A DNA stretch of 64,000 nt from Aurantiochytrium sp. KH105 (Eukaryota; Sar; Bigyra; Thraustochytrida; Thraustochytriidae), in contig BGKB01000015.1 of assembly GCA_003116975.1 (NCBI GenBank), positions 124,001 through 188,000 of the forward strand, given 5' to 3'. The position numbers were made by a program, and so were the translations under genes. The notes beneath the pieces were generated by a model, which was given only the letters and a program-made list of their open reading frames with translations, searched no databases and was not told the origin of the DNA. Shown piece after piece: positions 1-10,972 of the stretch (positions within the stretch are counted from its first letter, which is position 1; each line of letters begins with the position of its first letter).

Positions 1-1491
1 GACGGCGCGGGTAAATCAACAATCGTCAATGCTCTCTCTGGCAGAGAAGACCGCAAAGTTGTGCCAACGGTCGGCGTTAATCAGCCGCGCATCGTGGCAA
101 CCGCGGCCCTGGACCTGAAATTGTTTGATCTGGGTGGTAGCGAATCATTCCGCAAAGCCTGGGTTGATCGTCTCAAGCGATCACACGCAGTGATCTTTGT
201 TATTGACACGAGTAATGTACGCCGAATGATCGAAGTCCGCGATGAGTTTGCTGCCTTTCTCAACGCCGATACCCTGGCCGGTAAGCCAGTTTTAATTTTC
301 GCCAACAAGGAAGATACATGCGCAGCACCCGTCAACGAAATTGAAAAAATGCTCAGACTTCTCGACGAGACGACGCTCGGTGCCAGCAATTGGCGCATTA
401 TTCCTTGCATCGGGGCCAAGGCATGCAACGCCGACAGGGTTGATCCCCGGCTCATGGACGGTATTCGTTGGCTTGCGGCAGAGGTTCTCCCCAAGTGGAA
501 AGCTCTCGATGATGTCGTTTCTAGCTCTCTCAAGGTGCTTCAAAAGAGGTGGAAGTCCGAAGAATTGGCAAACAAAAAGTCTGTCGCGGAGAAGAAACGT
601 CAGCGGCGCAAAAACGAAAAGAAAGGCAATCCGCAAGGCTCCAAAAGTAGCGCCACCGTGGCGCCCCTCAACGCGGCTGCCAGGCCAGCGCCCTCGGCGG
701 TCCTTTGCCAAAACAAGCTTGTTCAGGGCAACGAGCGCGTGCCTTGCTCCAACGAGGCAACGCAACGATCGGGCCTTACAGGTTGGAGACCATTCTGCGA
801 CTCGTGCGTCGACAGTCTGCACGAAGAGCAAAATATGCCTGCACAGGAACGGGTCCCCTCGCGACTCGAGCTTGTCGCTCAGCAGCAGCACGAGGTCACC
901 AAACCTCAAGCACAAGATCCGCAAGCCAAGCCAATGCAACAGTCCATGCAGCAGATGCAGACGCAACAGTCAGCGCCCCAAATGCAGGTTATCCCTGGCC
1001 AGCAGCTTGGGTCGCCAACCTCGCCGAGCTCACCTGGCGCAATGTCCGTGCAAGCTGACAATGAGGACCCTGAGGAACGCAAGCGCAGGAAAAAGGAAAA
1101 GAAGGAACGCAAGCGCAGGAAGAAGCTGCGCAAGAGATACCGCAACGCCTCCTTTGCCTTGGGTCAACAAGTTTATGCCAACTTTTACGACAAGGACCGC
1201 TGGTTCCCGGGCAAGGTAAAGTGGATGCATCCGGATGGCACATACCAAGTCGCCTACGATGATGGAGACGTTGAGGAGCACGTTGAGCCATACAACATGC
1301 TTCCGGTGAACGGCCGCATCATCACACCTGGAGCCCGCGTCGAAGTGTCTTATAAGGGATCAGGGCGCTTCTTTACGGGAACTATTAGTGCTATCAACGA
1401 GGATGGCCTCACATACCAGGTGGCCTATGATGATGGTGACAAGGAAACAGCTGCACAAGCCTGGTGGATCCGTTTGTTAGAGAAAGAATAA
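1..1491 (+). CDS. ARL13: ARL13-like small GTPase with C-terminal tandem Tudor domains (5' partial)
   Basis: The frame is open from base 1, so the start lies upstream; 496 residues are visible. Residues 1-7 read DGAGKST, a P-loop of the ARL13 type. DLGG (43-46) is the switch II motif, NKED (about 102-105) replaces NKxD, and GIRWL precedes a Lys/Arg-rich helix, as in ARL13B after its G domain. ARL13B acts in ciliary membranes as a GEF for ARL3; that role is known for the family and inferred here. A C4 cysteine set (C235, C249, C266, C269) may bind zinc. A Gln-rich linker and a basic stretch (about 358-382) lead to two Tudor/Agenet-like repeats (about 385-436 and 441-492), each with VAYDDGD. The Tudor fusion is unusual for ARL13. 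Convergent with the next gene. Confidence 0.85.
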   Translation, partial: DGAGKSTIVNALSGREDRKVVPTVGVNQPRIVATAALDLKLFDLGGSESFRKAWVDRLKRSHAVIFVIDTSNVRRMIEVRDEFAAFLNADTLAGKPVLIFANKEDTCAAPVNEIEKMLRLLDETTLGASNWRIIPCIGAKACNADRVDPRLMDGIRWLAAEVLPKWKALDDVVSSSLKVLQKRWKSEELANKKSVAEKKRQRRKNEKKGNPQGSKSSATVAPLNAAARPAPSAVLCQNKLVQGNERVPCSNEATQRSGLTGWRPFCDSCVDSLHEEQNMPAQERVPSRLELVAQQQHEVTKPQAQDPQAKPMQQSMQQMQTQQSAPQMQVIPGQQLGSPTSPSSPGAMSVQADNEDPEERKRRKKEKKERKRRKKLRKRYRNASFALGQQVYANFYDKDRWFPGKVKWMHPDGTYQVAYDDGDVEEHVEPYNMLPVNGRIITPGARVEVSYKGSGRFFTGTISAINEDGLTYQVAYDDGDKETAAQAWWIRLLEKE

Positions 1492-2539
1492 CGATCGTAT
1501 TGAGTTGTGGATTTCAGCATTGGTATACGATTCTGTCCTGGTGGCGAATTTTTTTTTGCTCCAAGACCAAAGAACTTGACAAAGTATACGCCGACCAAAT
1601 CGGAATTCAAAAGAAACAAGCAAAAGGAGAAAGGAAATTCTATCCACAGCAATGGTGCGGATCGGCAAACAATAATTTACTTTTGTAGGTGCTGCTCCGC
1701 GAAACCGGGTGACGAGGGAGAACTTCACGAATGATGCTGTGTATATGATCGATCCTCTCTCGTTCGTTCTCCTCGCTCACTCGCTATAAAAGCAAATGAC
1801 TTTGATTTGGAAATACGAAAGCTATGCGTCTAGTTTCACAACAGAGATGGGCAAGGTTTTGTTCCAAAGCGGCCGCCCAGGTAGACAAAGTACTCGAGGT
1901 CTGCAAAGTCGTTCCGTCCGTGCGACACACGATTGACGGCACACAACGGCATCGGCGATGGAGACAGTGACGACTGCACGCATGGCGCAACGCCTGGCGC
2001 CCGCGCGAGTTGCGGCGCCTGCCACGGCTGCGTCCGCAAGGCGCGCAGGCGTGGGTTGCCAAGTCGTGGTCCCGCCATCGCGGCGTCCATGTGTCCCAAA
2101 CGCACGCGCGCCTTCTCTTCCTTCCTCCTCTGCGCCACGCGTCCACGACGACGACGACGACGCCCGCAACGACAGACAACGAACGACGCGGCAAACTGCC
2201 CGTCGGCGGACGTGCGCGGCCTGTGCGTGGCTGGTCTCCGCTCTGCACGCCGCGTCGGGATGCCTTTCGCATTTGCTTGCAGACTCCCCTCTCTCTCCCT
2301 CTCTCGGTCAGCCCCACCTGCGACGGATTCTCGAGTCTGCCCCAAAGGACGGACCGGAAAACCCTCGGCTTGGCGTCGTCACGAGCGGGAGCGAGAGAGA
2401 TCTCCTCGCCGGCCGCAAGAGGCGCGCGTTGGCCGGGGAGGGCCGTGGAAGAAACGAGCGTCGGCTGGCGGCCTAGGCCCTTCGCGAGGCAGCGTCTGGG
2501 TCGTAGATAGGTAGGGATAGGCGGTCGTCACATCGCCTT
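1492..2539. other. Convergent intergenic spacer
   Basis: This lies between two convergent genes. It contains a TATAAAAG box on the plus strand (1785-1792) followed by a 48-codon ORF (1824-1970). The rest is Arg/Ala/Pro-rich in every frame with no recognisable domain. Confidence 0.6.
1824..1970 (+). CDS. Possible 48-aa ORF or first exon with a presequence-like N-terminus
   Basis: An ATG 38 bases downstream of a TATAAAAG box opens 48 codons starting MRLVSQQRWARFCSK, which resembles a mitochondrial presequence. The remainder (VDKVLEVCKVVPSV...) has no family match I can defend, and no downstream frame continues it convincingly. It could be the first exon of a spliced gene, or chance. Confidence 0.15.
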   Translation: MRLVSQQRWARFCSKAAAQVDKVLEVCKVVPSVRHTIDGTQRHRRWRQ

Positions 2540-5417
2540 TTAGCGCCTGGACTTGAAGGGGTGCGGCAGCGAGTTGCGGTTGTTCTTTTCGCGGGCGCGC
2601 ATGGAGCTGGTCCGCGACGCGAGCTTCTCCTCAGCAATGGAGGTTGGGTCAATGTAGTCCCAGTTGTCAAAGTAGCGCTCCAGCTTGGGGTCGAGCTTCT
2701 TGCCCTCTGTGAGCACGGGAATGTCAAAGTCCGGGTTTTTGTTCTTGCGCTTGGCGAACTTGCGCGCCTCCTGCTTGGCATTCTTCTTCCAGTGCTTCAC
2801 GAGGGCCTCAAAGTTCGGGTACTTGCGTTTCTCGTCAAGAGGCTTGACGTCTGGCATGTAGACGGGCTTGTACTTTTTGTGCAAAACCTTGTCCCAATCA
2901 CACTCGGTGGCGAGCGGACCTGCAAGAGGAACAAAAAAGGGGTGCGCCTTGAGGCTCGCGAGGTCACGGTTCTGTTCGGGAGGACCCACTCCAAGACGAG
3001 TGGTTTGGTCAAGATCCAACAGACCCACCAAGAGCGACTGCGTGTGGTCGTCAAGGTGGGTGGGAATGCGTAGTTTGCGCCTGAGCAGTTTCAGCTCTTG
3101 CTCGTCCGTCTCAATATCGACGTAGCCCGAGTCGGAAATCTTGTCTTGTGCAGGCTCAAAAGGAAGACGGCCGCAAATGCACTCGTACGTGAGCACGCCC
3201 ATCATAAACCAGTCCACGCCCTCGCCATAATGCTCGTGCCGAATCATCTCGGGCGGCCTGTACAGGGGTGTGCCGCAGTCCGTGTCGTGCGACTTGATCG
3301 TCTTCATACGGCGGTACGTGCCCGGGTGGTTCGTGGTGGCGGACTCTTGGCGAGAGGGCGTCGAGGATGTTGTGTTGGCATCCGAGTCCTCGTCTCCTTC
3401 GCCTTCTGCGGTCTCGGCGGGGTCATCCCCACTGTCGCGGGACCCGCTGAGACCTGCAGAAATGAGGTTGCCCGCGGAGGTCGCTTTGGCCTCGGCCATG
3501 TTCTCGTCGCCACTCGATGACTCGCCAGTTTCTGGAATTTTAATGTTTTCCTCCTCATCGAGAACGGCCTCCTCTTCGTTCTCGTTGACGGTACGAGCCA
3601 CAGGCTCGGCGCCAGCCTCGCCCAGTGCCGTGTACTTGTCCTGATAGTAGAATCCAGCGAGTCCCATATCAGCAAGCATAATGTGGCCGTCGGCCCGAAG
3701 CAAGACGTTTTCTGGCTTGAGATCGCGGTAGAGAATCTCGTGCTCATGCAAAGCCTCGAGTGCGAGAACAATCTCGGCAATGTACAGACGGACTTGTGGC
3801 GGCTCGAGCTGAAAGCCAGGCACATCCTCGAGGAGGTTGCGCAGAGACCCTTGCTCGGCGAGATCGAGGCAGAGAAAGGCGTACTTTTCGTTTTGAAAGG
3901 CGTAGCGCAGGCTGACAATAAAGGGGAACGAGCGGTGTGCCACCAAGACATCGCGCTCAATCTCTACGTGCTGCATTTTGCCACCCCAAGTTTCCACGAG
4001 GGTATCCTTGGCCTGCACCTTCATGGCCAGATGCACGCCGGTCGAGCGCTTCTTCACGTGCACGACGTGGCCAAAACCGCCCTTGCCCAAGAGATCCAGG
4101 TAGTCAAAGTCATCGACCTCGACATGGTTGTACCGGACGCGTTTGTTTTTCTTGTAAAGTTCGTAGTCGCTCTCCGTCTCCTTAAAGTGCTGGTACAAGG
4201 GTTTCATTTCCTTAAAGGCCTCGTGCTGCAGATCAATAAAGAGCAGTCGCGGCGGCACATCATCAGCAGAAGACGTCGAGAGTCTCCGCGCGCTGCTGCC
4301 CCCGCCCGTGTGCATGGCGTGCGCACTCGTCAGCGAGTTCGAAGACTCGCGAGTGAGGGCAATAACGTTATCTTCGTGCACGCCCGTGTTCGCGCTGTTA
4401 TTGTTGCCAGTATCGGACCCATCGACCGTGGGCACCGAGACGGCGGCCGGGGAAAGAGCAGAGACCTCGTTGTTATTGTTGTTGAGGACGCTGCTGGACG
4501 ACGCGTGGGACGCCAGCTTGTGCATCCGCGAAGAGGCCTCGAGGGCAGCTGGGCTGAGGTCCACAAAGGTGCTGAGCCCAATCGAAGAAGAACGGTTACG
4601 CCTCCGCGGCGGCGACTTGCTTCGGTTCTCCCCAAGATCTTGTTCCGGGCCGTCAAACTTTCGCATGGCCTCGTACAAGCTTTGCTCCACGGTGGGACGC
4701 ATTTGCACGAGCAGGGAGATGAGACGCGAGGAAAAGTTCCAGCAAATGCGAGGAACCATGAGCTTTTCACACTCGAGCACATGCTTGCGCATCTCGTCCG
4801 AGAGATCTGGGTCGTCCGAGGTGATGTCCAGCGAGGGAGACAGTTTGCGACCTTGTTCCGGTGCATCGTCCGCGAGTCCCTCTTCGCCGTCGAGGTCGTC
4901 GTCGTCGTCGCTGTTCGTGCGGTCGATGTATTTGCGCCTGTAGTCATCGGCCTTTTGCTTTGCAGAGTGCGAGATCATAAAGTAGTGACGGTAAATGTTC
5001 TTGGCGCTCGTATACCTTTCTGGGTCATCGTGCTTGAGATGGTTGTACTGGTGCAGGAGGAGCCAGAGCCGCACGAGGTCCATGTGCTCGGGAAAGTAGT
5101 GCTCCACGTGGGCCATCAAGTGCGAGCGTCCAAGCGGTTCGTCCAGCATCATGCGCAGTTCCACATAGAGGTTGTCCTGAAAGTAGTCGAACATGGACCC
5201 GTCTCCGCTAAAGTATCCGTCATCGTCGTCGTTTGACGAATTGATCGAGAGCGCGCTGCGGTTCATTGCGCCACTTGTCGTCGGCGCTGTCTTCGCTCTC
5301 GGAGCGCCGTTTACTCCTCTGCGAGATGGCCGCATCGTTCTTGTAGTGCACGGACGGGTCCTTGATGATGTCGTTGTTCTTCCTGGTCGTCGCGTGCTTG
5401 CTCGAGGTGCAGCCCAT
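2540..5417 (-). CDS. RGS-domain AGC protein kinase, GRK-like
   Basis: The uninterrupted frame runs from ATG 5266 to the stop at 2540 (908 aa). Numbered from that Met, residues 25-205 look like a split RGS domain with an acidic insert at 118-135. The kinase domain starts at about 388: glycine loop GKGGFG, K416 in AMK, YRDLKPEN (513-520), DMG instead of DFG (533-535), CGTPLYRPPE (664-673), then an AGC tail with an FDNWDY hydrophobic-type motif. About 120 acidic/Ser-rich residues are inserted in the activation segment. RGS plus AGC kinase is the G-protein-coupled receptor kinase layout, so membrane receptor regulation is inferred. Upstream in another frame, ATG 5417 encodes MGCTSSK, a myristoylation/palmitoylation N-terminus with gene-like codon use. 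I infer this is the true start, joined by a short intron or a sequence frameshift, and have drawn the gene to include it. Confidence 0.8.
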
Positions 5418-8400
5418 TGTTGTTGTTCTTGGATAACGCACAGCTCGCGCTCAGCGCGAGCGCGCTCGTCCGAAATCTCCCGCACGGATCAGCTCAACGC
5501 GGCGCGAGGTCTCTGGGCCAGTCGGGCCCAGGATGAGCCGTACAGGGCTGCGCCGGGCCGGGCCGGGTCGCCTGGGCCGCGTGGGTGAACGAACGAAAAG
5601 CTTGGGCTGGGCCTCGCCCTGTGGCGTCGGCTTTGCCGCCGCGTCGATCGCGCGAGGGAGCGAGCGAGCGAGCGAGCGTTCGAAGGGCGCGCGAGCGTGC
5701 GCAGCCAGACAGGCCCGTCCCAGTCCCGCGGCGCTGGCGTAGGGCTCCCTCGGCGGCGCGCGCGGCGAGGAGGGCTCCGCTTCTGCAGCGAGGCCGACGC
5801 ACGACCGCCTCTTCTCCTCTAACAACGCTGCGCGAATCCACGCCCAGCTAATGGATGCCCTAGCTCGCTAGCTAGCCCTCCTTTTCGCGGGCGCCCGGCG
5901 CGTGCTGCTGACGCGGCGGCNNNNNNNNGGGCGCGGGCCTCGCGGCGGCGGCGCGGGCGGGCGTCGGGGCGCGGCGCGCGGGCGGGGCGGGCGGGCGGGG
6001 CGTCGGGGCGCGGCCGAGCGGCGCGGCCAAGCGAGTCTGTCTGTCTGTCAGGCAGTGGACGGGCGGCGGCCTCGCTCGCGTTTGTTTCGAATTCAGCGTC
6101 CGCGCCCCAAATTCGTGATGATTTGAATTTTCAAATCCCGACCCTCGCGCACGCTTACGTTGTTAGTTAGGAAGAGCTCCAACGCGTCCCCGCGCAAGTC
6201 GACCAAATCTCGGAGATCCACTTGCGGCGCCCCGACGCAAGTCCACATAAACAGCCTCCTCTGCCACTGGGCAGCCAGCCAGACAGCCAGTTGCAGCACA
6301 CAAGCAGGAAATAAAATAAACTACAAACAAACACAACTTGCATAAACAACACTGGCCAGCCAGTTGCCGGGAAAATGAACCCACCGACCATTGACCTGGC
6401 TGCGTATAAATAAACAACCCTCGCAACCGCGGATTCTCGCTCCCTCATGTGACGGTATCCTTGCTTGCGCAGCCTCCCCATTCCATTCCATCCCGTCCCG
6501 TCCCATGCCACCCCATCGTTGATTTTAGATTCCATCCCGACCCGCCCGACCCGATCCGATCCCTTTTTTTCCGGCCCATCGCATCCGCCCCGAGAGTCGC
6601 GCCCACGATCTGTCTGTACATGATGCTCGCTCGCGCCCGGCTGCTGCTCTGCTGCTGCGCTGCTCTGCTCTACCCTGCCTTGCTTGCGTCTTGCCACGCC
6701 GCGGCTCCGTCGTCGCGCGCAATGATGCCGTGTGCGCCTCGCAGGCGCAGCCTCGCGGGCGACTGCGAGCAAAGATAGCGCGGCGAGAGCGCTCTCGCTT
6801 CGCATCTTCTTCACGGCGCGAACTCGCGCGAGACGAGCTTGCGCGAGGCGGAATCGCGCGAGGCGGAATCGCGCGAGGACGCCGCCGCCGGGAGGGAGGG
6901 ATTGGGTCTCGGCGAGCCCGCGCATTCCGCATCGCGCCGCGACAGTGCTGCTAGAGGTAGTAAGTAGTAGGGACCGGTCCGGACCGGCTCGGCCGGCGCA
7001 GCACGGCGCTTTGCGCGTGTGGCGTGCATGGATACGCTTGCGCTTTGCGCGCGTGGAGAACGCAAGCGGGAGCCGCGGTTGCTTGGTTGGATGGATAAAA
7101 GTAGCCAAGCTCGCGCGAAGCAGCGCATTCTGACAGTGGAAGGAGAAGGAGGAGGGGGACGCCTGCGTCGCGGGCCCTCTGGAAGTGCGAGGTACCGCGC
7201 TGCGGTAGGGGTAGAGTAGACTGTGGGCAATTCTAGGAGGGGACACGGTGCGACGGCAGTCCCAGTGGCGATGTGAGGGGCCCGTGCGATTCAGCGGGAC
7301 CGGTTTCCGGTGTGCGTACTACGCGTCACGCGGGGGGTGAAATTAGTGACTGTGAAGGGCTCGCTTCTCGTGGACGCGGGGCAAAACCTCAATCTCTTTG
7401 CTGCAGCTGCCAGTGCAGAGCGTGCGTGCATCGCGGTCGTGGCAGTCAGTCACTGTCATCAGTGCAACGAGCTGCGCTACAGCTACCATGGCTACTGCTA
7501 CAGTCGACAGAGGCTTGTCGGTCAGTTGGACTAGGCCTAGTCGAAGCGTTGTGTATGTTCGCCGATCATGTTCATCATGGTCAAGGAGAAGGAGGGCTAA
7601 GAAGGGAGGGAGGTCTGCGGAGTTGCCTGAGAAAGCGGAATTTCGATGCAACAAATCGCAGCAGCCAGACGCTGGGACAGGGCGGTGGCAAGACAGCAAG
7701 CTGTGAATGCGAGGCGGCGCAGCCGCGAAATTAAAAAAAAGAGGCTGCAGGCCCCCTCCTCCTCTTGTTTAGACCTGCTACAGCACCGGAGCCACCACAA
7801 CAAACTGCGTGCGTGTGGGCTTCTCACTTTGCTTGCTGCACAACGCAGGCTAGAGCCACTTGCCACACTTATTCCTCCGTGGTGTGCGAGTATAAAAACA
7901 GGCAGACGAAACGTCCTGCAAGGTGTGCGACACGGCAGACCCGATAAGGTCGTGTGACCCCCGCAAAAGCGAGTATCGGTGCTGGCAGTCCTTATTCTAC
8001 GAAAAGCGCAGTGACACTCAAATCTCGCGCAGCAAAGAGTACAGGAACCTCGTACTCGCGGCGCGCGCGCTAGAGTTCCCGTTTGCGGCCAGCATTGGAA
8101 GGCAGTCTGCTTCCGGACATGCTGGGTCAGCTTCGTTCCACTTGTACTGATTCCTGTCCTACCGCAAACATGATCAAATGGCGCGAGTCCGAGGTCTTCG
8201 GATCGGGTCAGCCACAGACAGATCAGAGCAAGACGTCGGCTCGACGCAAGGTCGAAAAACTTGACAGCGAGTCCGCCAGTCCTCACTTGCGGTATGAGCC
8301 AGACCTCACGACGGAGAACAAACAATCCAACCAAGTAACAAGCTGTGCGTTGACCCATCCGATCCACCGATGATGCATGCATTGATTCACTCTTCGCCAG

Positions 8401-9071
8401 CGGCGCCCGGCCCCGGAGAACGAGCGAGCTCAGCCACGCACAAGCTTGGCGGCAGACGGAGGACATGAGGCGGGGTCCAACATCATCGCGCGCGCGTGCG
8501 TGCGTGCGTGCGTTCTCCATTGATCCACCGCTCATGGGCCTACTGCAAACACGCACATCCATCCTCCTCAACCATCAACCGCAACTACATTGGTGGGGAA
8601 AAAAAAACACCCAAGCGCCCCAGCCTGCCTGCCTGCCCGCCCGCCTGCCCAGCCCAAGCGGGCGGCCGCGCGCGGGCCCGCGACGAGCTCTCCCCGGCCT
8701 CCCTCCTCCCCCGGCGCAGGCCGCGCGGCGCAGCAGCAGCAGCGCAGGCAGACCCGCTTCGCTTCGCCGCGCTTCCTTGGCGCGGGCAGCAGGCGGCATC
8801 GTAGCGCTGCGAGCGGAGCCGAGCGCGACGCGAGGAGGGCGGGGAGGGAGCGCGCAGGCAGGCGAGGCCTGGCGCCGCGCCGCGCGGGCAGAGCGCGCGC
8901 AGGCAGGCGCGGGGAGGAGGGGAGGAGGGAGCGCGCGCAGCCGCACGCGTCGCCCTGCTGCTTTGCGAGCCTTGGGCTGCTGGAATTGGGCGTTCAAATC
9001 GCTCGACTCGGCCCCTGGGGATTCGATTCAAACCAACGACGCCTGCGCGCGAAGCCGCCGCCGCCGCCGCC
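5418..9071. other. Divergent intergenic spacer with assembly gap
   Basis: This 3.65 kb lies between the GRK-like kinase (minus) and the PUR gene (plus). It is very GC-rich near 5480-6070 and 8600-9070. TATA-like boxes lie at 6405-6412 (TATAAATA) and 7891-7897 (TATAAAA). A 53-codon plus ORF at 6620 has a signal-peptide-like start but nothing else to support it. The long ORFs here, including those of 359 and 324 codons on the minus strand, are Arg/Ala/Ser-rich without domains and look like GC artefacts. Confidence 0.6.
5921..5928. other. Run of eight N
   Basis: Eight undetermined bases sit in an extremely GC-rich GGC/GCG tract. Probably a short assembly gap or unresolved homopolymer/GC repeat. 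Confidence 0.95.
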
Positions 9072-10664
9072 ATGGCCAGCGGCGAGGAGGAGCAGCCGCG
9101 CGCGGCCAAGGGCGAGGCCGCGCGGGCGCCAAGCGCGGGCGCCAAGCGCGCGGAAAAGACGCCCGAGGGCGAGGCCGAGGCGCCCAAGAGCGCGCGCGGC
9201 GACGCGGGGGACGCCAGGGCCAGCCACCTCGACGCGGAGGCGCAGGCCGCCGAGGAGACGACGCAGCAGACGCAGCAGGCGCGAGGAGATGGGGATGCAG
9301 AGGAAGAGCAGCAGCAGCAGCAGCAGCAACAGCAGGAACAGGGCCAAGAGCAGCAATACTCGCGGCGAGATGACCTCTGGGCCAAGCGGCTGCTGGTGAA
9401 CCAGCGGCAGTACTTCTTTGACGTGCGCGAGAACAACCGAGGCAAGTACCTCAAGCTCACAGAAGTTAGCGCCAACCGGATGCGAATCACCGTGCTCGTC
9501 ACTCCACGCGTCTTTCGCACCCTCCGATCTCTCTTGCAGGCCGCAATCCAGGGCAACTTTGACGACGTCCAGGCGACAGAAGATGCCCGCGGCGTCATGG
9601 CCACGCGATACGAGGACGTGGGCTCCAAAAAGTATTACATCGACATTATTCACAACAAGCAGCGCGGCCGCTTCATCAAAATTGCCGAGTCCCAAGCATC
9701 CCGAGGGAGATCCGTCGTCGTTCTGCCCGAGGCCGCCTGGCTCCAAACCAAGCGCATCTTTGACGAACTCGTCGACAACGTTCCAGACTTTGGCGATGCG
9801 CCTGCGGTGGTCACGGTCGCCGGCTCTGCAGCCTCAGCAACCAAGACCACCGCTCCTCCTGCTGCGAGTGCTGCAACTACCGCCGCCCCATCGTCACCCA
9901 CTCCTTCCGTCTCGGCCTCGGCTTCGTCGGTGCCGTCGTCTTCCCCCACGCCGTCGGCTGCATCTCCGGCCGCAAGCAACGCCGCGTCGCCCGCGCGGGA
10001 GCCCGTGGAGGGCACCGGCGAGGAGCGCCAAGGCAAGCACAAGCTCGGTGCACGATCCAGTAGCAAGGCTGACGCTGCGGCCGGAGCCTCTTCATCAAGC
10101 CAGCCTCCCGGCGCCAAGGGTGGCGCTGACGCCTCAACAGGGAACACCGGCAATGCGCGCAAGACAGTGATCGCCTCGCGCAGCATTCAAGTTGACTTCC
10201 GCCGCTTTTTCGTTGACCTCTTGGAGAACGACTACGGTCGCACGCTGAAAATCGCTCAACTGAAAAAGCAAAAATTCCGCAGGGAGACCGTCATGCTGCC
10301 GCACGACCTTTTGCCGCCGCTCATCGATCTCATTGCTGCCATCGAAGACGGCGAAACCGATCCTCAGGTGCCCTCCTTGGAGACAATGATGGCCACACAC
10401 GCCTCTTCGTCTTCGCGACCTGACGGCGACAACCAGGCCAGCAACGCCCGCAAACCACAGACCCTCATCGGTCGATCCTTCAAGTCTCGCAACCGCAAGC
10501 TCTTCTTTCTCGACCTCATGAGCGGCCCCCATGGTCGCTTTCTCCGCATCACAGAATCCACGCAGACTCGTCGCACCTCGGTAGCCTTTCCGGATGTTTG
10601 CCTTGCCGCTCTGCGTCAGGTTCTCGAGGAATTCACGGCGCCGGACTTTGCGCCTTCCTCATGA
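9072..10664 (+). CDS. PURA: PUR-repeat nucleic-acid-binding protein (Pur-alpha-like) with four repeats
   Basis: 530 aa from an ATG in strong context (gccATGg). Residues 1-98 are Ala/Glu-rich with a polyglutamine tract (about 80-91). Four PUR repeats follow at about 104-160, 180-238, 366-430 and 458-520. Each has an aromatic beta-strand ending in a FF/YY-x-D pattern, a G-[KR] turn and a later strand ending near a VLP/VMLP/AFP motif, as in Pur-alpha. PUR proteins bind purine-rich single-stranded DNA and RNA and act in transcription and RNA transport. Animal Pur-alpha has three repeats, two forming one intramolecular fold and the third dimerising; four would allow two intramolecular folds. The Ala/Ser/Pro-rich linker (about 245-360) is low complexity. 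Confidence 0.9.
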   Translation: MASGEEEQPRAAKGEAARAPSAGAKRAEKTPEGEAEAPKSARGDAGDARASHLDAEAQAAEETTQQTQQARGDGDAEEEQQQQQQQQQEQGQEQQYSRRDDLWAKRLLVNQRQYFFDVRENNRGKYLKLTEVSANRMRITVLVTPRVFRTLRSLLQAAIQGNFDDVQATEDARGVMATRYEDVGSKKYYIDIIHNKQRGRFIKIAESQASRGRSVVVLPEAAWLQTKRIFDELVDNVPDFGDAPAVVTVAGSAASATKTTAPPAASAATTAAPSSPTPSVSASASSVPSSSPTPSAASPAASNAASPAREPVEGTGEERQGKHKLGARSSSKADAAAGASSSSQPPGAKGGADASTGNTGNARKTVIASRSIQVDFRRFFVDLLENDYGRTLKIAQLKKQKFRRETVMLPHDLLPPLIDLIAAIEDGETDPQVPSLETMMATHASSSSRPDGDNQASNARKPQTLIGRSFKSRNRKLFFLDLMSGPHGRFLRITESTQTRRTSVAFPDVCLAALRQVLEEFTAPDFAPSS

Positions 10665-10972
10665 CCGCGCAAAACCCCCAATTCCCGTTGCACCAAACTC
10701 GTTCATTATCGATTGTCGCCGCCTGTTTTCTTGAGATTTCATCATCGTCTTGTTGCCCCGCCGCCTGCGCGCCTCGGGCGTCTGTCTTGTCACTGTCAGT
10801 GCTTGTATACTTTGTTTCCCCCCTTTTGGCGCGATGACGATGGAACTTGACCTCACTCCAAAAACCGTCGCCGCCGACCCTCCCTGCAAAAGCAAAAGCG
10901 AACGAGTTGGACTATAAACCACAAGCGCTTAGCGCTGCGTACCTAGCGTACCTAACACGGGACGCACGCACG
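10665..10972. other. Short tandem intergenic region
   Basis: 308 bases between the PUR and HAUS3-like genes, both on the plus strand. I see no RNA gene. A T/C-rich tract (about 10808-10827) precedes the second gene. Confidence 0.5.

Noticed and set aside
6167..7246. 359-codon minus-strand ORF
   Set aside because: Composition is Arg/Ala/Ser-rich with low-complexity stretches and no domain; other frames are equally open because of GC content.
7597..8571. 324-codon minus-strand ORF
   Set aside because: Cys/Arg/Ser-rich with no helix or domain pattern; crosses the TATA-like box at 7891 and has no gene-like codon use.
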